Below, one piece after another: positions 55,769 to 64,000 of a stretch of 64,000 bases of DNA. Position numbers and translations under genes: made by a program. The notes beneath the pieces were generated by a model. It was given only the letters and a program-made list of their open reading frames with translations, was not told the origin of the DNA and made no database searches. Origin of the DNA: Herbaspirillum sp. WKF16 (GTDB lineage: Bacteria > Pseudomonadota > Gammaproteobacteria > Burkholderiales > Burkholderiaceae_D); contig NZ_CP118632.1 of the NCBI RefSeq assembly GCF_028993615.1, positions 3,348,001 through 3,412,000 on the forward strand. The letters run 5' to 3'. Within the stretch, counting starts at the first letter, position 1; each line of letters opens with the position of its first letter.

Positions 55769-58700
55769 TTACACCGCCGGCGGCAGCGGCGCCGCCTGGC
55801 CATGGTCGTCGTCATCGCCGCGGCCCGGCTCGCCCTGGCCGAAGCGCGCGCGCATGCGGCGCGCCAGGCTGTCGAAGCCGAGGTAGATCACCGGCGTGGT
55901 AAACAGCGTGAGCACCTGCGACACCAGGAGGCCGCCGACCATGGTGATGCCCAGCGGCTGGCGCAGCTCGGAGCCCACGCCGGTGCCCAGCATCAGCGGC
56001 AGCGCGCCCAGCAGCGCCGCCATGGTGGTCATCAGGATCGGGCGGAAGCGCAGCAGGCAGGCCTGGTAGATCGCTTCGCGCGGGCTCTTGCCCTCGTGGC
56101 GCTCGGCCTCCAGCGCGAAGTCGATCATCATGATGGCGTTCTTCTTGACGATGCCGATCAGCAGGATGATGCCGATGATGCCGATGATGCCCAGGTCGGT
56201 GCCCGAGATCATCAGCGACAGCAGCGCGCCGACGCCGGCCGAGGGCAGCGTCGAGAGGATGGTGATCGGGTGGATGTAGCTCTCGTAGAGCACGCCCAGC
56301 ACGATGTACATGGTCACGATCGCCGCCAGGATCAGCCACAGCGTGTTCGACAGCGAGGCCTGGAAGGCCAGCGCCGCGCCCTGGAAATTGGTGACGGTGG
56401 AGGCCGGCATGCCGATCTCTTCCTCGGCCGCCTTGATCACCTTGACCGCCTCGCCCAGCGCCGCGCCGCGCGCCAGGTTGAACGAGATGGTGGCCGCCGG
56501 GAACTGGCCGACGTGGTTCACCACCAGCGGCGCGGTGCGCTCGGTGACGGTGGCGATCGAGGACAGCGGCACCTGGCGGCCGGCCGAGGTCACCAGGTAG
56601 ATGCTGTCCAGCGCCTGCGGGCCGCGCTGGAACTCCGGCTTGACCTCCATCACCACGCGGTACTGGTTGGATTGCGTGTAGATGGTCGAGATCAGGCGCT
56701 GGCCGAAGGCGTTGTACAGCGCGTTGTCGATGGCGGCGGTGGTGATGCCAAGGCGCGAGGCGGCGTCGCGATCGATCTGGATGTAGGCCTGCAAGCCCTT
56801 GTCCTGCAGGTTGCTGGCGACGTCGGCCAGCTCGGGTTGCTTCTGCAGGCGCTCGATCAGCTTGGGCACCCATTCGCTGAGCGTGTCGGGGTCGGCGTCT
56901 TCCAGCGTGAACTGGTACTGGGTGCGCGAGACGCTGTCCTCGATGGTCAGGTCCTGCACCGGCTGCATGTAGAGCGTCACGCCCGGGACCTGCTGCGCGA
57001 GCCTGGGCTGCAGGCGGCGGATCACGTCGGCGGCGGAGACGTCGCGGTCTTCATGCGGCTTCAGGTTGATCAGCATGCGGCCGCTGTTGAGCGTCGCATT
57101 GGTGCCGTCCACGCCGATGAAGGAAGACAGGCTGTCCACCGCTGGATCGGCCAGCACCACACGGGCCAGCTGCTGCTGCTTCTCGCCCATGGCGCCGAAG
57201 GAGACCGACTGCGTGGCTTCCGAGATGCCCTGGATCACGCCGGTGTCCTGCAGTGGGAAGAAGCCCTTGGGCACGAACACGTACAGCAGGAAGGTCAGCG
57301 CCAGCGTGCCGGCGGCCACCAGCAGGGTCAGCTTCTGGCGTTGCAGCACCCACTCCAGCATGACACCGTAGCGCGCGATCACGCGGTCGAAGAAGAGCTG
57401 GCTCCTGTGATAGAACCAGCCCTGTTTTTCTTCGGGCACATGACGCAGCAGTCGCGCGCACATCATGGGCGTCAAGGTCAGCGACACCACGGCCGAGATC
57501 AGGATGGAAACCGCCAGCGTCACGGCGAATTCATGGAACAGGCGCCCGACCACATCGCCCATGAACAGCAGCGGGATCAGCACCGCGATCAGGGAGAAGG
57601 TCAGCGAGATGATGGTGAAGCCGATCTGCTCGGCGCCCTTCAGCGCGGCCTGCATCGGCTTCATGCCTTCTTCGATGTAGCGCGAGATGTTCTCGATCAT
57701 CACGATGGCGTCGTCGACCACGAAGCCGGTGGCAATCGTCAGCGCCATCAGCGTGAGGTTGTTGATCGAGAAGCCGGCCACGTACATCACCGCGAAGGTG
57801 CCCACCAGCGAGAGCGGCACGGCCACGCTGGGGATGATGGTGGCCGGCACGTTGCGCAGGAACACGAAGATCACCATCACCACCAGCACCACCGAGAGCA
57901 GCAGCTCGAACTTCACGTCGGCCACCGAGGAGCGGATGGTGGTGGTGCGGTCGGTCAGGATGTGGACGTCGATGGCGCCCGGCAGGCTGGCCTGCAGCTG
58001 CGGCAGGATCTTCTTGATGCTGTCGACCACGGCGATCACGTTGGCGCCGGGCTGGCGCTGGATGTTGACGATCACCGCCGGCTGCTCGTTGGCCCAGGCG
58101 CCCAGGCGCACGTTCTCGGCGCCGTCGACCACGTCGGACACGTCGGACACGCGGATCGGCGCGCCGTTCTTGTAGGCGATGATCAGGTTCCTGTATTCGT
58201 CGGCCGAACGCAGCTGGTCGTTGGCGTCGATGGTGGAGGCGCGCGTGGGGCCGTCGAAGCTGCCCTTGGCCTGGTTGACGTTGGCGTTGCCGATGGCGGT
58301 GCGGATGTCGTCCAGGTTCAGGCCCAGCGCGGCGATGGCGCGCGGGTTCAGCTGCATGCGCACGGCCGGGCGCTGGCCGCCCGACAGGCTCACCAGGCCG
58401 ACGCCGGAGAGCTGCGAGATCTTCTGCGCCAGGCGGGTGTCGATCAGGTCCTGCACCTTGGGCAGGGGCATGGTCTTGGAGGTGACCGCCAGCGTGATGA
58501 TGGGGGTGTCGGCCGGATTGACCTTGCTGTAGACCGGCGGCATCGGCAGGTCCGAGGGCAGCAGGTTGCCGCCGGCGTTGATGGCGGCCTGGACTTCCTG
58601 CTCGGCGATGTCCAGGCTCAGGTCGAGGTTGAACTGCAGCGTGATCACCGAAGCGCCGCCCGAACTGGTGGACGACATCTGCTTGAGGCCCGGCATCTGG

Positions 58701-58915
58701 CCGAACTGGCGCTCCAGCGGCGCGGTGACCGAGGAGGTCATCACATCCGGGCTGGCGCCGGGATAGAGCGTGGTGACCTGGATGGTGGGGTAATCGACCT
58801 CGGGCAAGGCCGACAGCGGCAGCAGCCGGTAGGCGACGATGCCCACCAGCAGGATCGCCAGCATCAGCAATGACGTGGCGACCGGCCGCAGGATGAACTG
58901 GCGGGATGGATTCAT
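55769..58915 (-). CDS. RND efflux pump, MdtB-like
   Basis: 1048 aa. It starts [20 protein letters not shown], the MdtB-type N-terminus. The relay segment [20 protein letters not shown] and [20 protein letters not shown] are present. The porter domains contain [19 protein letters not shown]. It differs clearly from the downstream RND protein, supporting a heteromeric pump. It begins 9 bp after the membrane fusion protein stop, within one operon. Confidence 0.93.
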   Translation of the reverse strand: MNPSRQFILRPVATSLLMLAILLVGIVAYRLLPLSALPEVDYPTIQVTTLYPGASPDVMTSSVTAPLERQFGQMPGLKQMSSTSSGGASVITLQFNLDLSLDIAEQEVQAAINAGGNLLPSDLPMPPVYSKVNPADTPIITLAVTSKTMPLPKVQDLIDTRLAQKISQLSGVGLVSLSGGQRPAVRMQLNPRAIAALGLNLDDIRTAIGNANVNQAKGSFDGPTRASTIDANDQLRSADEYRNLIIAYKNGAPIRVSDVSDVVDGAENVRLGAWANEQPAVIVNIQRQPGANVIAVVDSIKKILPQLQASLPGAIDVHILTDRTTTIRSSVADVKFELLLSVVLVVMVIFVFLRNVPATIIPSVAVPLSLVGTFAVMYVAGFSINNLTLMALTIATGFVVDDAIVMIENISRYIEEGMKPMQAALKGAEQIGFTIISLTFSLIAVLIPLLFMGDVVGRLFHEFAVTLAVSILISAVVSLTLTPMMCARLLRHVPEEKQGWFYHRSQLFFDRVIARYGVMLEWVLQRQKLTLLVAAGTLALTFLLYVFVPKGFFPLQDTGVIQGISEATQSVSFGAMGEKQQQLARVVLADPAVDSLSSFIGVDGTNATLNSGRMLINLKPHEDRDVSAADVIRRLQPRLAQQVPGVTLYMQPVQDLTIEDSVSRTQYQFTLEDADPDTLSEWVPKLIERLQKQPELADVASNLQDKGLQAYIQIDRDAASRLGITTAAIDNALYNAFGQRLISTIYTQSNQYRVVMEVKPEFQRGPQALDSIYLVTSAGRQVPLSSIATVTERTAPLVVNHVGQFPAATISFNLARGAALGEAVKVIKAAEEEIGMPASTVTNFQGAALAFQASLSNTLWLILAAIVTMYIVLGVLYESYIHPITILSTLPSAGVGALLSLMISGTDLGIIGIIGIILLIGIVKKNAIMMIDFALEAERHEGKSPREAIYQACLLRFRPILMTTMAALLGALPLMLGTGVGSELRQPLGITMVGGLLVSQVLTLFTTPVIYLGFDSLARRMRARFGQGEPGRGDDDDHGQAAPLPPAV

Positions 58916-58924
58916 GCGCCCGCC

Positions 58925-60517
58925 TTACTTCGCGCCGTTGCCGGCGCTGCCCGCATTGCCCGCACTACCATTGGCCGCGCCCTCGCGCTGGCGGCGCAGT
59001 TCCATCATCTTCTGGCGGCGCTGGTCTTCCGGCAACTTCTTGATCTCTTCGCCGAACTCGCCGGCGTCGATACGCTTGTTGATCTCGGCCCAGCGCTTCT
59101 GGCGCTCTTCCGGCGTCATGTCGGCCTGGCTGCCGCCCTGCCCGCCTTGAGCGCCCTGCCCGCCCCTGTTGTGGCGGCGCGCGTTCGGGTTCTCGGTGGA
59201 CAGCCTGGCGGCCGGATCGTCGGCGCCGCCGCGCGTGACGGCCTCGACCTTGGCGCCTTCGCGCAGGCGGTCGATGCCGTCGATCACGACCGTCTCGCCG
59301 GCGGCCACGCCGTCGGTGATCGCGGTCAGGTCGCCCTGCACCGCGCCGGTCTTGATGTTGCGCACGGTGACGGTGTTGTCTTCCTTGACCACGTACACGA
59401 ACAGGCCCTTGGAGCCGCGCTGGATGGCGGCAGTCGGGATCACCGTGGCGCCCTCTTCGGTGTTGAGCAGCAGGCGGATGTTGACGAACTGGCTGGGGAA
59501 CAGCGCGTAGTCCTTGTTGGGGAACTGCGCCTTCAACTTGACCGTGCCGGTGGTGGCGTCGACCACGTTGTCGATGGTCAGCAGCACGCCGTCGGCCAGC
59601 TTTTTCTTCTGCTCGCGGTCCCAGGCCTCGGAGGGCAGCTTGCGGCCGCTTTGCAGCTGGCGCAGCACGCTGGGAATATTGTCTTCGGGGATGCTGAAGA
59701 TGGCCGTGATCGGTTGCAGCTGGGTGATGATCACCAGTCCGTTGGTGTCGCCGGTGGTGATGTTGTTGCCCACATCGGCCTGCTTGAGGCCGAGGCGTCC
59801 GCCGATGGGCGCGGTCACGCGGGTGAACGACAGCTGCAGCCTGGCGCTGGCCAGCGCGCCTTCGTCGGACTTGACGGTGCCTTCATATTGCTTGACCAGC
59901 GCGGCCTGGGTGTCGACCTGCTGGCTGGCGATGGAGTCCTGCGACAGCAGGGTCTGGTAGCGCTTCAGGTCGAGGCGGGCCGAATTGAGCAAGGCGCGGT
60001 CGCGCGCCAGCTGGCCTTCGGCCTGGGTCACGGCGACCTGCAGGGGGCGCGGATCGATCTCGGCCAGCAGGTCGCCGGACTTGACCAGCTGGCCCTCGGT
60101 GTAATGCAGCTTCATCAGCTGGCCGTCGACGCGGGCGCGCACGGTGGCGGTGGCGGTCGGGGTGACCGAACCCAGGCCGTTGAGGTAGACGTCGACGTTC
60201 TGCACGCGGGCCTTGGCCACGCCCACCGGCATGGTCTGGGCGAAACCGCCTGGGCCGCCGGGGCCGCCCATGCCGGGCCGGCCGCCGCCGGGACGCGCGC
60301 CGGGTCCGCCCGCACCGCCCATGCCCATGGCGGCCATCTGTTCCTGCTGGGCTTTTTTCTTGCTCCAGTACTTGTAGCCGCCGCCGGCCGCGAGCGCCGC
60401 CACCAGCACCCAGAACCACCAGCGCCGCAGCACGCTGCCCTTGGCCGGGGGACGGCCGCCCTGCGGCGGCGTCGGGTTGGAGGGAGAGTGCTGTCCGGAA
60501 TTTGGTGTGTTTGTCAT
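58925..60517 (-). CDS. RND membrane fusion protein, MdtA-like, with C-terminal extension
   Basis: 530 aa, about 110 longer than E. coli MdtA. One N-terminal membrane segment (WWFWVLVAALAAGGGYKYW) is followed by a Gly/Met/Pro-rich linker (about residues 60-95), then the hairpin, lipoyl and beta-barrel domains (VRARVDGQLMKLHYTEGQLV at the lipoyl half, RVTAPIGGRLGLKQADVGN after the hairpin). Beyond about residue 440 lies an extra Gly/Gln-rich stretch and a charged helix (MTPEERQKRWAEINKRIDAG, then EDQRRQKMMELRRQ) that resembles the LTXXQ/Spy pattern. It connects the pump to the NodT channel. The start lacks a strong ribosome site. Confidence 0.92.
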   Translation of the reverse strand: MTNTPNSGQHSPSNPTPPQGGRPPAKGSVLRRWWFWVLVAALAAGGGYKYWSKKKAQQEQMAAMGMGGAGGPGARPGGGRPGMGGPGGPGGFAQTMPVGVAKARVQNVDVYLNGLGSVTPTATATVRARVDGQLMKLHYTEGQLVKSGDLLAEIDPRPLQVAVTQAEGQLARDRALLNSARLDLKRYQTLLSQDSIASQQVDTQAALVKQYEGTVKSDEGALASARLQLSFTRVTAPIGGRLGLKQADVGNNITTGDTNGLVIITQLQPITAIFSIPEDNIPSVLRQLQSGRKLPSEAWDREQKKKLADGVLLTIDNVVDATTGTVKLKAQFPNKDYALFPSQFVNIRLLLNTEEGATVIPTAAIQRGSKGLFVYVVKEDNTVTVRNIKTGAVQGDLTAITDGVAAGETVVIDGIDRLREGAKVEAVTRGGADDPAARLSTENPNARRHNRGGQGAQGGQGGSQADMTPEERQKRWAEINKRIDAGEFGEEIKKLPEDQRRQKMMELRRQREGAANGSAGNAGSAGNGAK

Positions 60518-60898
60518 GTTATGGAGCCAACGAACTGATCTCGGTAGGCCGGCCGTTATCGGCCGCGCCGGCGACTGCTGTGTGGAATGGCAAAAGGCGC
60601 AAAAAACGCAAAAAGATACTGGATGGCGGCTTGCCCGCTCTTTTGGAGCAGGCAGGCCGCCATCCGGTATTTTCCCGCAACAACCTTACATCATTGCAAC
60701 ATTTGCTCCGGCGCGCTGGCGGCAAGGCTGGCAGTGTACCGAGCAAACCGGGCTTGCGCCATCGGCAACAGCGCCCGGCAGGCGGCGGCGCCCGAAGTTG
60801 CCGCCTCAAGACGCCAAAAGCCTTGCGCTTGGATCGCAAGGCCTCTGGGGAGATCCGCAAGCCGCCCGTTTCGGCGGCCCGCGGAAGATGCCGGCGCC
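60518..60898. other. Spacer between the spy-like and mdtA-like genes
   Basis: 381 bp without a supportable gene. Besides the hairpin at 60600-60665 it holds a smaller stem (GCCGCC-gaaac-GGGCGGC on the minus strand, about 60865-60882) just past the spy-like stop. Expression of the pump from the spy-like promoter would have to pass both. Confidence 0.55.
60600..60665 (-). terminator. Hairpin with T tracts between the spy-like and pump genes (terminator or attenuator)
   Basis: On the minus strand GGATGGCGGC (from 60665) pairs with GCCGCCATCC (to 60621). Inner TGCC/GGCA and GCTC/GAGC stems and a 5-base loop make an almost continuous 20-bp stem. T5 and T6 tracts follow 6-16 bases later. It would partly separate the Spy-like gene from the pump operon. 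Confidence 0.6.
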
Positions 60899-61441
60899 TT
60901 ACTTGGCGGCCGGAGCGGCCGCGTCAGGCGCCGGCTTGGCGCCATGCGGCGGGCCGCGGCGCTCGTCGTGATGGCGCATGTGGTCGAAGCGGTGGCGCTC
61001 CATCCGTTCGAACTCGGCGTCGAAGGTCTTTTGCTGCTCCGGCGACAGGGTCGCGTAGAACTCCTTGGTGGCCGCCACGCGCTGCTCGGCGAATGCTTCG
61101 CGCTTGCGCATGAACTCCAGCTTCTTGTCCAGGCGTTCCGGCGTGCTCAGCTTGGCGAACTCTTCCTTGCTGGGACGGGCGGCCGGGTCGAAGGGGGCCG
61201 GCTTGGTCTTGTCGAGGAACAGCTTCCAGGCGGCTTCCTGGGAGGCGCTGATCTTCAGCTTGTCGTGCAGCTGGGCCTGGTGCCTGGCGCGCATTTGCTC
61301 GAACTTGGCGATTTGCTCGGCGCTGGGAGCTCGACCGTGCGGGCCTCCCGGCGGCGGGACCTGCGCGAAGGCGGCTACGGTCACGGCGCTGATGCTGACG
61401 GCGGCGATGCCGGCCAGGATGCGGGTCTTGAGTTTCAACAT
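60899..61441 (-). CDS. Spy/CpxP-like periplasmic protein (LTXXQ family)
   Basis: 180 aa. The signal peptide (LAGIAAVSISAVTVAAFA) is cleaved before QVPPPGGP. The helical mature part contains KLSTPERLDKKLEFM and ATLSPEQQKTFDAEF, the LTPEQ-type repeats of Spy and CpxP chaperones. The C-terminus is His/Pro/Ala-rich. AAGGAG lies 8 bp before ATG 61441. It is divergent from a two-component system and upstream of an mdtABC-like operon, matching E. coli spy, which is under BaeSR/Cpx control. Confidence 0.9.
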   Translation of the reverse strand: MLKLKTRILAGIAAVSISAVTVAAFAQVPPPGGPHGRAPSAEQIAKFEQMRARHQAQLHDKLKISASQEAAWKLFLDKTKPAPFDPAARPSKEEFAKLSTPERLDKKLEFMRKREAFAEQRVAATKEFYATLSPEQQKTFDAEFERMERHRFDHMRHHDERRGPPHGAKPAPDAAAPAAK

Positions 61442-61542
61442 GATTTGCTCCTTTCGGTGTGTCCTGCTGTTGCTGTGCTGTCTTTGCACGCTTCACATTT
61501 AACCGGCAGCGTGTAACGCCAGTTTTTCCCCTGTGGCGGCAT

Positions 61543-61643
61543 TTGTATCGTTTTGTATATTCCGGCCCCTGCCGGGTATCGTTGTATGTCGATCGCTAAC
61601 ATTGTTAAGAGGCGATACAAATCCGGCGTCCGGGACTTAACAA
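61543..61643. promoter_or_regulatory. Divergent promoter with TTGTAT repeats and a TTGTTAAG dyad
   Basis: TTGTAT occurs at 61543-61548, 61553-61558 (10 bp apart, one helical turn) and 61582-61587. The inverse ATACAA is at 61615-61620. A separate dyad TTGTTAAG (61602-61609) / CTTAACAA (61636-61643) follows. Tandem hexamers at 10-11 bp spacing are the usual binding pattern of OmpR-type regulators, and the adjacent gene encodes one. The region serves the Spy-like gene and the two-component genes. Confidence 0.6.
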
Positions 61644-61661
61644 GTTCGGCATAATTCAGCC

Positions 61662-62399
61662 ATGGATACAAATACTCACATCCTCATCGTCGACGACGAC
61701 CGCGACATCCGCACCTTGCTGGCCGAATACCTGGACGGCAACGGCCTGCGCACGCTCACCGCCACCAACGGCGCCGACATGCGCCGCGTGCTGGAAGAGT
61801 CACGCGTGGACCTGATCGTGCTCGACCTCACCCTGCCCGGCGAGGACGGCCTGACGCTGTGCCGCAACCTGCGCGCCACCTCCAACGTGCCGGTGATCAT
61901 GCTGACCGCGCGCGGCGATCCGCTGGACCGCATCCTCGGGCTGGAGATGGGGGCCGACGATTACCTGGCCAAGCCCTTCGAGCCGCGCGAGCTGTTCGCG
62001 CGCATACGCAGCGTCCTGCGCCGCACCCAGGCGCTGCCGCCCAACATGGCGCAGCCGGACGTGGCGGCCATGCGCTTCGCCGGCTGGACGCTGGACCTGA
62101 CCGCGCGCCACCTGGTGAACCAGGACGGCGTGGTGGTGGCGCTCTCGGGCGCCGAATTCCGCCTGCTCAAGGTGTTCCTCGATCATCCCAACCGCGTGCT
62201 CAACCGCGACCAGTTGCTGGAGCTGACCCAGGGCCGCGAGTCCGATCCCTTCGACCGTTCGGTGGATATCCAGATCAGCCGCCTGCGCCAGAAGCTGGGC
62301 GACGACGCGCGCACGCCGACCATCATCAAGACCGTGCGCAACGAGGGTTATGTGCTGGCCACCACGGTCGCCGCCGACAGCGCGGACCGCGCCCCATGA
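61662..62399 (+). CDS. OmpR-family response regulator
   Basis: 245 aa. Receiver: acidic pair in ILIVDDDRDIR (D11-D12), phosphoacceptor D55 in IVLDLTLPGEDG, T in VIMLTARGDP and K in DYLAKPFEPREL. The C-terminal winged helix contains LSGAEFRLLKVFLDHPNRVLNRDQLL in parts and VDIQISRLRQKLGDD, then IKTVRNEGYVL. No Shine-Dalgarno precedes ATG 61662 and a -10-like CATAAT ends 6 bp before it, so a leaderless mRNA is possible. It overlaps the kinase gene by ATGA. Its targets are probably the divergent spy-like/RND genes. Confidence 0.94.
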   Translation: MDTNTHILIVDDDRDIRTLLAEYLDGNGLRTLTATNGADMRRVLEESRVDLIVLDLTLPGEDGLTLCRNLRATSNVPVIMLTARGDPLDRILGLEMGADDYLAKPFEPRELFARIRSVLRRTQALPPNMAQPDVAAMRFAGWTLDLTARHLVNQDGVVVALSGAEFRLLKVFLDHPNRVLNRDQLLELTQGRESDPFDRSVDIQISRLRQKLGDDARTPTIIKTVRNEGYVLATTVAADSADRAP

Positions 62400-63775
62400 A
62401 GAACTTCCTGGGTTCCATCGGCAACCGCATCTTCGTGCTGCTGCTGGCCGGCATCGTGCTGTCGGTGATGGCCACCATCTGGCTGGCCTCCAACGAGCGC
62501 AAGAGCACGCTGCGCGAGGTGCGCTTCCAGCACCTGGCCGACCGCGTCGAGCAGATCGTCCAGGCGATCGACGACATCCCGGCCGAGCAGCGCCCCATCG
62601 TGCTGCAGGCCGCAGCCAACTTCGGCTTCGAAGCCAGCATGGTGGACGACATGAACGACGCCGTCGGCGCCAATGCCAGCACCAGCCCGATGGTCGACAT
62701 GCTGCAGGCGCGCCTGGGCGCGCAGCGCAAGATCGCCGTGCAGCGCGAGACCGAGTGCGCGCCCCCGCGCCGCCCTGACGGCCGCGAAGGCGGCGACGGC
62801 CCGCGCCGCGAAACCTGCCGCGTGATCTACATCAGCCTGCATGACCAGGCCCTGATGCGCCTGCGCCTGCACCAGCCGGGCGAACCGCCGGCGCTGCGCG
62901 GGCATGGCCAGGGCTTCTTCGGCGCGCAGTACATTGCGCTGTTCCTGCTGCTGATCGCGATCCTGGCCTGGCTGGTGGCGCGCATGGCGACCCGTCCGAT
63001 CCGCCAGCTGGCGCACGCGGCCTCGCAGCTGGGACGCGACATCGACCATCCGCCGCTGGCCGAGACCGGCCCGACCGAGATCCGCCAGGCGGCGCACGCC
63101 TTCAACGCCATGCAGTCCCGCATCCGGCGCCAGATCCAGCACCGCACGCACATGCTGGCCGCCATCACGCACGACCTGCAAACACCGTTGACGCGCATGC
63201 GCCTGCGGCTGGAGAAGGTGGCCGACCGCGAGCTGCAGCAAAAGCTGATCGACGATCTCGGCGTGATGCACGGCATGGTGCGCGAAGGGCTGGACCTGGC
63301 GCGCAGCATGGACTCGTCGGAAAAGATCCAGGCGCTGGACATCGACTCGCTGCTCGACAGCGTTTGCGCCGACGCCGCCGACGCCGGCCAGGACGTGACG
63401 CTGGAAGGCGCCACCCGCGCCTTCGTGATGGCGCAGCCGGGCGCGCTGCGGCGCTGCCTGACCAACCTGATCGACAATGCCTGCAAGTACGGCCAGTCGG
63501 CGCGCGTGTCCATCGCGCCGGAGCAGCAAAAGGTGCTCATCCGCATCCGCGACCAGGGGCCGGGCATTCCGGAGTCCGAACTGGAATCGGTGTTCGAGCC
63601 CTTCTACCGCCTGGAGACCTCGCGCTCGCGCGACACCGGCGGCACCGGGCTGGGGCTGACCATCGCGCTCAACATCGCCGAGAACCATCATGGCCAGCTG
63701 AGGCTGCGCAACCTGGCCGAGGGTGGGCTGGAGGTGTCGCTGGAACTGCCGGTGATGGCGGCGAAGCGGGCTTGA
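62396..63775 (+). CDS. Sensor histidine kinase, EnvZ-like
   Basis: 459 aa. Membrane segment 1 lies at about residues 11-31, a periplasmic sensor at 32-172, membrane segment 2 at about 177-197, HAMP at 198-250, the H-box AAITHDLQTPLTRMRLRLE (H259) and a HATPase with N-box NLIDNACKYG, DQGPGIPE and GGTGLGLTIA. HDLQTPLTR matches the EnvZ/OmpR-class HDLRTPLTR. The sensor domain has two cysteines (C121, C141) around an Arg/Gly-rich loop, which could form a disulfide switch. It is cotranscribed with the regulator. Confidence 0.94.
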   Translation: MKNFLGSIGNRIFVLLLAGIVLSVMATIWLASNERKSTLREVRFQHLADRVEQIVQAIDDIPAEQRPIVLQAAANFGFEASMVDDMNDAVGANASTSPMVDMLQARLGAQRKIAVQRETECAPPRRPDGREGGDGPRRETCRVIYISLHDQALMRLRLHQPGEPPALRGHGQGFFGAQYIALFLLLIAILAWLVARMATRPIRQLAHAASQLGRDIDHPPLAETGPTEIRQAAHAFNAMQSRIRRQIQHRTHMLAAITHDLQTPLTRMRLRLEKVADRELQQKLIDDLGVMHGMVREGLDLARSMDSSEKIQALDIDSLLDSVCADAADAGQDVTLEGATRAFVMAQPGALRRCLTNLIDNACKYGQSARVSIAPEQQKVLIRIRDQGPGIPESELESVFEPFYRLETSRSRDTGGTGLGLTIALNIAENHHGQLRLRNLAEGGLEVSLELPVMAAKRA

Positions 63776-63794
63776 GCAAGCGAACGACACTGTG

Positions 63795-63892
63795 CCCCTG
63801 CCTTCGCAGGGGCGACAGGTAGTGAGATAGATCAACCGTTGGAGGTGCAAGTTGCCTCCGCCCTGTCGTTCCTGCGAAAGCAGCCACCCAGC
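63795..63892. repeat. REP-like hairpins after the kinase gene
   Basis: CCCCTGC-cttc-GCAGGGG (63795-63812) and an inverse-type element TTCCTGCGAAAGCAG within 63863-63892 belong to the dispersed family seen at 7.8, 16, 49.4 and 50.9 kb. Confidence 0.75.
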
Positions 63893-63920
63893 GTCGTTTG
63901 CAGTCAAGGCCGACACAAGC

Positions 63921-63958
63921 AAAAAGCCGCGCTCCCCTCCCGGGAAGCGCGGCTTTTC
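63921..63958. terminator. Bidirectional terminator near the right edge
   Basis: AAGCCGCGCTtCCC-type stem (63924-63956) pairs with GGGAAGCGCGGCTT and has A5 before and TTTT after it. It can end the kinase transcript and a minus-strand gene entering from the right. Confidence 0.85.
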
Positions 63959-63977
63959 TTATTCGGGACTGACCGGC

Positions 63978-64000
63978 TCAGCCGAAGTAATTCAACCCCA
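63978..64000 (-). CDS. Possible C-terminal end of a minus-strand gene beyond the window
   Basis: On the minus strand the last bases read GLNYFG and a stop at 63980-63978, 20 bp before the bidirectional terminator. A terminator with a minus-strand T run needs a minus-strand gene, which fits. Seven codons are too few to name it. Confidence 0.3.

Noticed and set aside
55757..58873. Plus-strand open frame of 1038 codons
   Set aside because: It is antisense to the MdtB-like gene and made of His/Gln/Asp repeats typical of shadows.

Overview
The window is high-GC DNA from a betaproteobacterium. Burkholderiales, Oxalobacteraceae, and within it a Herbaspirillum-like organism, fit best. This rests on base composition, ATGA/GTGA-coupled operons, the gene mix (class I fumarase, MHS-family transporter, fused PabB-PabC, TamAB) and abundant hairpin-type intergenic repeats. 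Genus is inferred from general resemblance, not from a marker gene. No phage integrase, transposase, CRISPR array or rRNA was seen.

Layout. 1-6.2 kb: a tightly coupled minus-strand operon with a flavin monooxygenase-like protein and the permease and ATPase subunits of a dipeptide-type ABC importer (the last ATPase runs off the left edge), next to a LysR regulator. 6.5-7.7 kb: a lone cysteine-desulfurase-like enzyme. 7.7-10.1 kb: a gene-free block holding four tandem units of 465-496 bp, each with two hairpins. 10.1-12.6 kb: metNIQ methionine importer. 12.9-19.8 kb: a HypT-like LysR regulator, an M14 deacylase and two paralogous orphan solute-binding proteins flanking a chemoreceptor and a 4 x 139 bp repeat. 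Two promoters here share one operator architecture. 20-25 kb: an SRAP (YedK/HMCES-type) protein, a ribbon-helix-helix-like small protein, a DHH phosphoesterase, tRNA-Ser and acsA. 25-28.5 kb: yqhA-like gene, class I fumarase, murI and tRNA-His. 28.6-36.4 kb: an RcsB-like response regulator, a ferredoxin-NADP reductase and the tamA-tamB outer-membrane assembly pair. 36.4-47.4 kb: LysR, a class II aldolase/MHS transporter/cupin cluster, an AraC regulator divergent from a periplasmic protein-AhpD-YggS-glutaminase-like operon, CorA, an EamA exporter and a DHA2 exporter. 47.5-52.5 kb: the PabBC fusion, then a lower-GC gene for a membrane-anchored putative nuclease (NERD/PD-(D/E)XK-like). That gene lies between two diverged direct repeats, each carrying a REP pair and the 3' end of a nodT-type gene.

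50.9-63.8 kb is one functional block: a Spy/LTXXQ protein, a membrane fusion protein, two different RND pump proteins and a NodT outer-membrane channel on the minus strand, divergent from an OmpR/EnvZ-type two-component pair. The arrangement parallels the E. coli Bae envelope-stress regulon (spy, mdtABC, baeSR), and direct TTGTAT repeats lie in the shared promoter region.

The best candidates for something undescribed are the repeat-flanked membrane nuclease at 49.4-51.0 kb, the covarying tandem hairpin array at 8-9.9 kb, and the shared CGGCAC-N6-GTGCCG promoter module at 13.9 and 19.3 kb.
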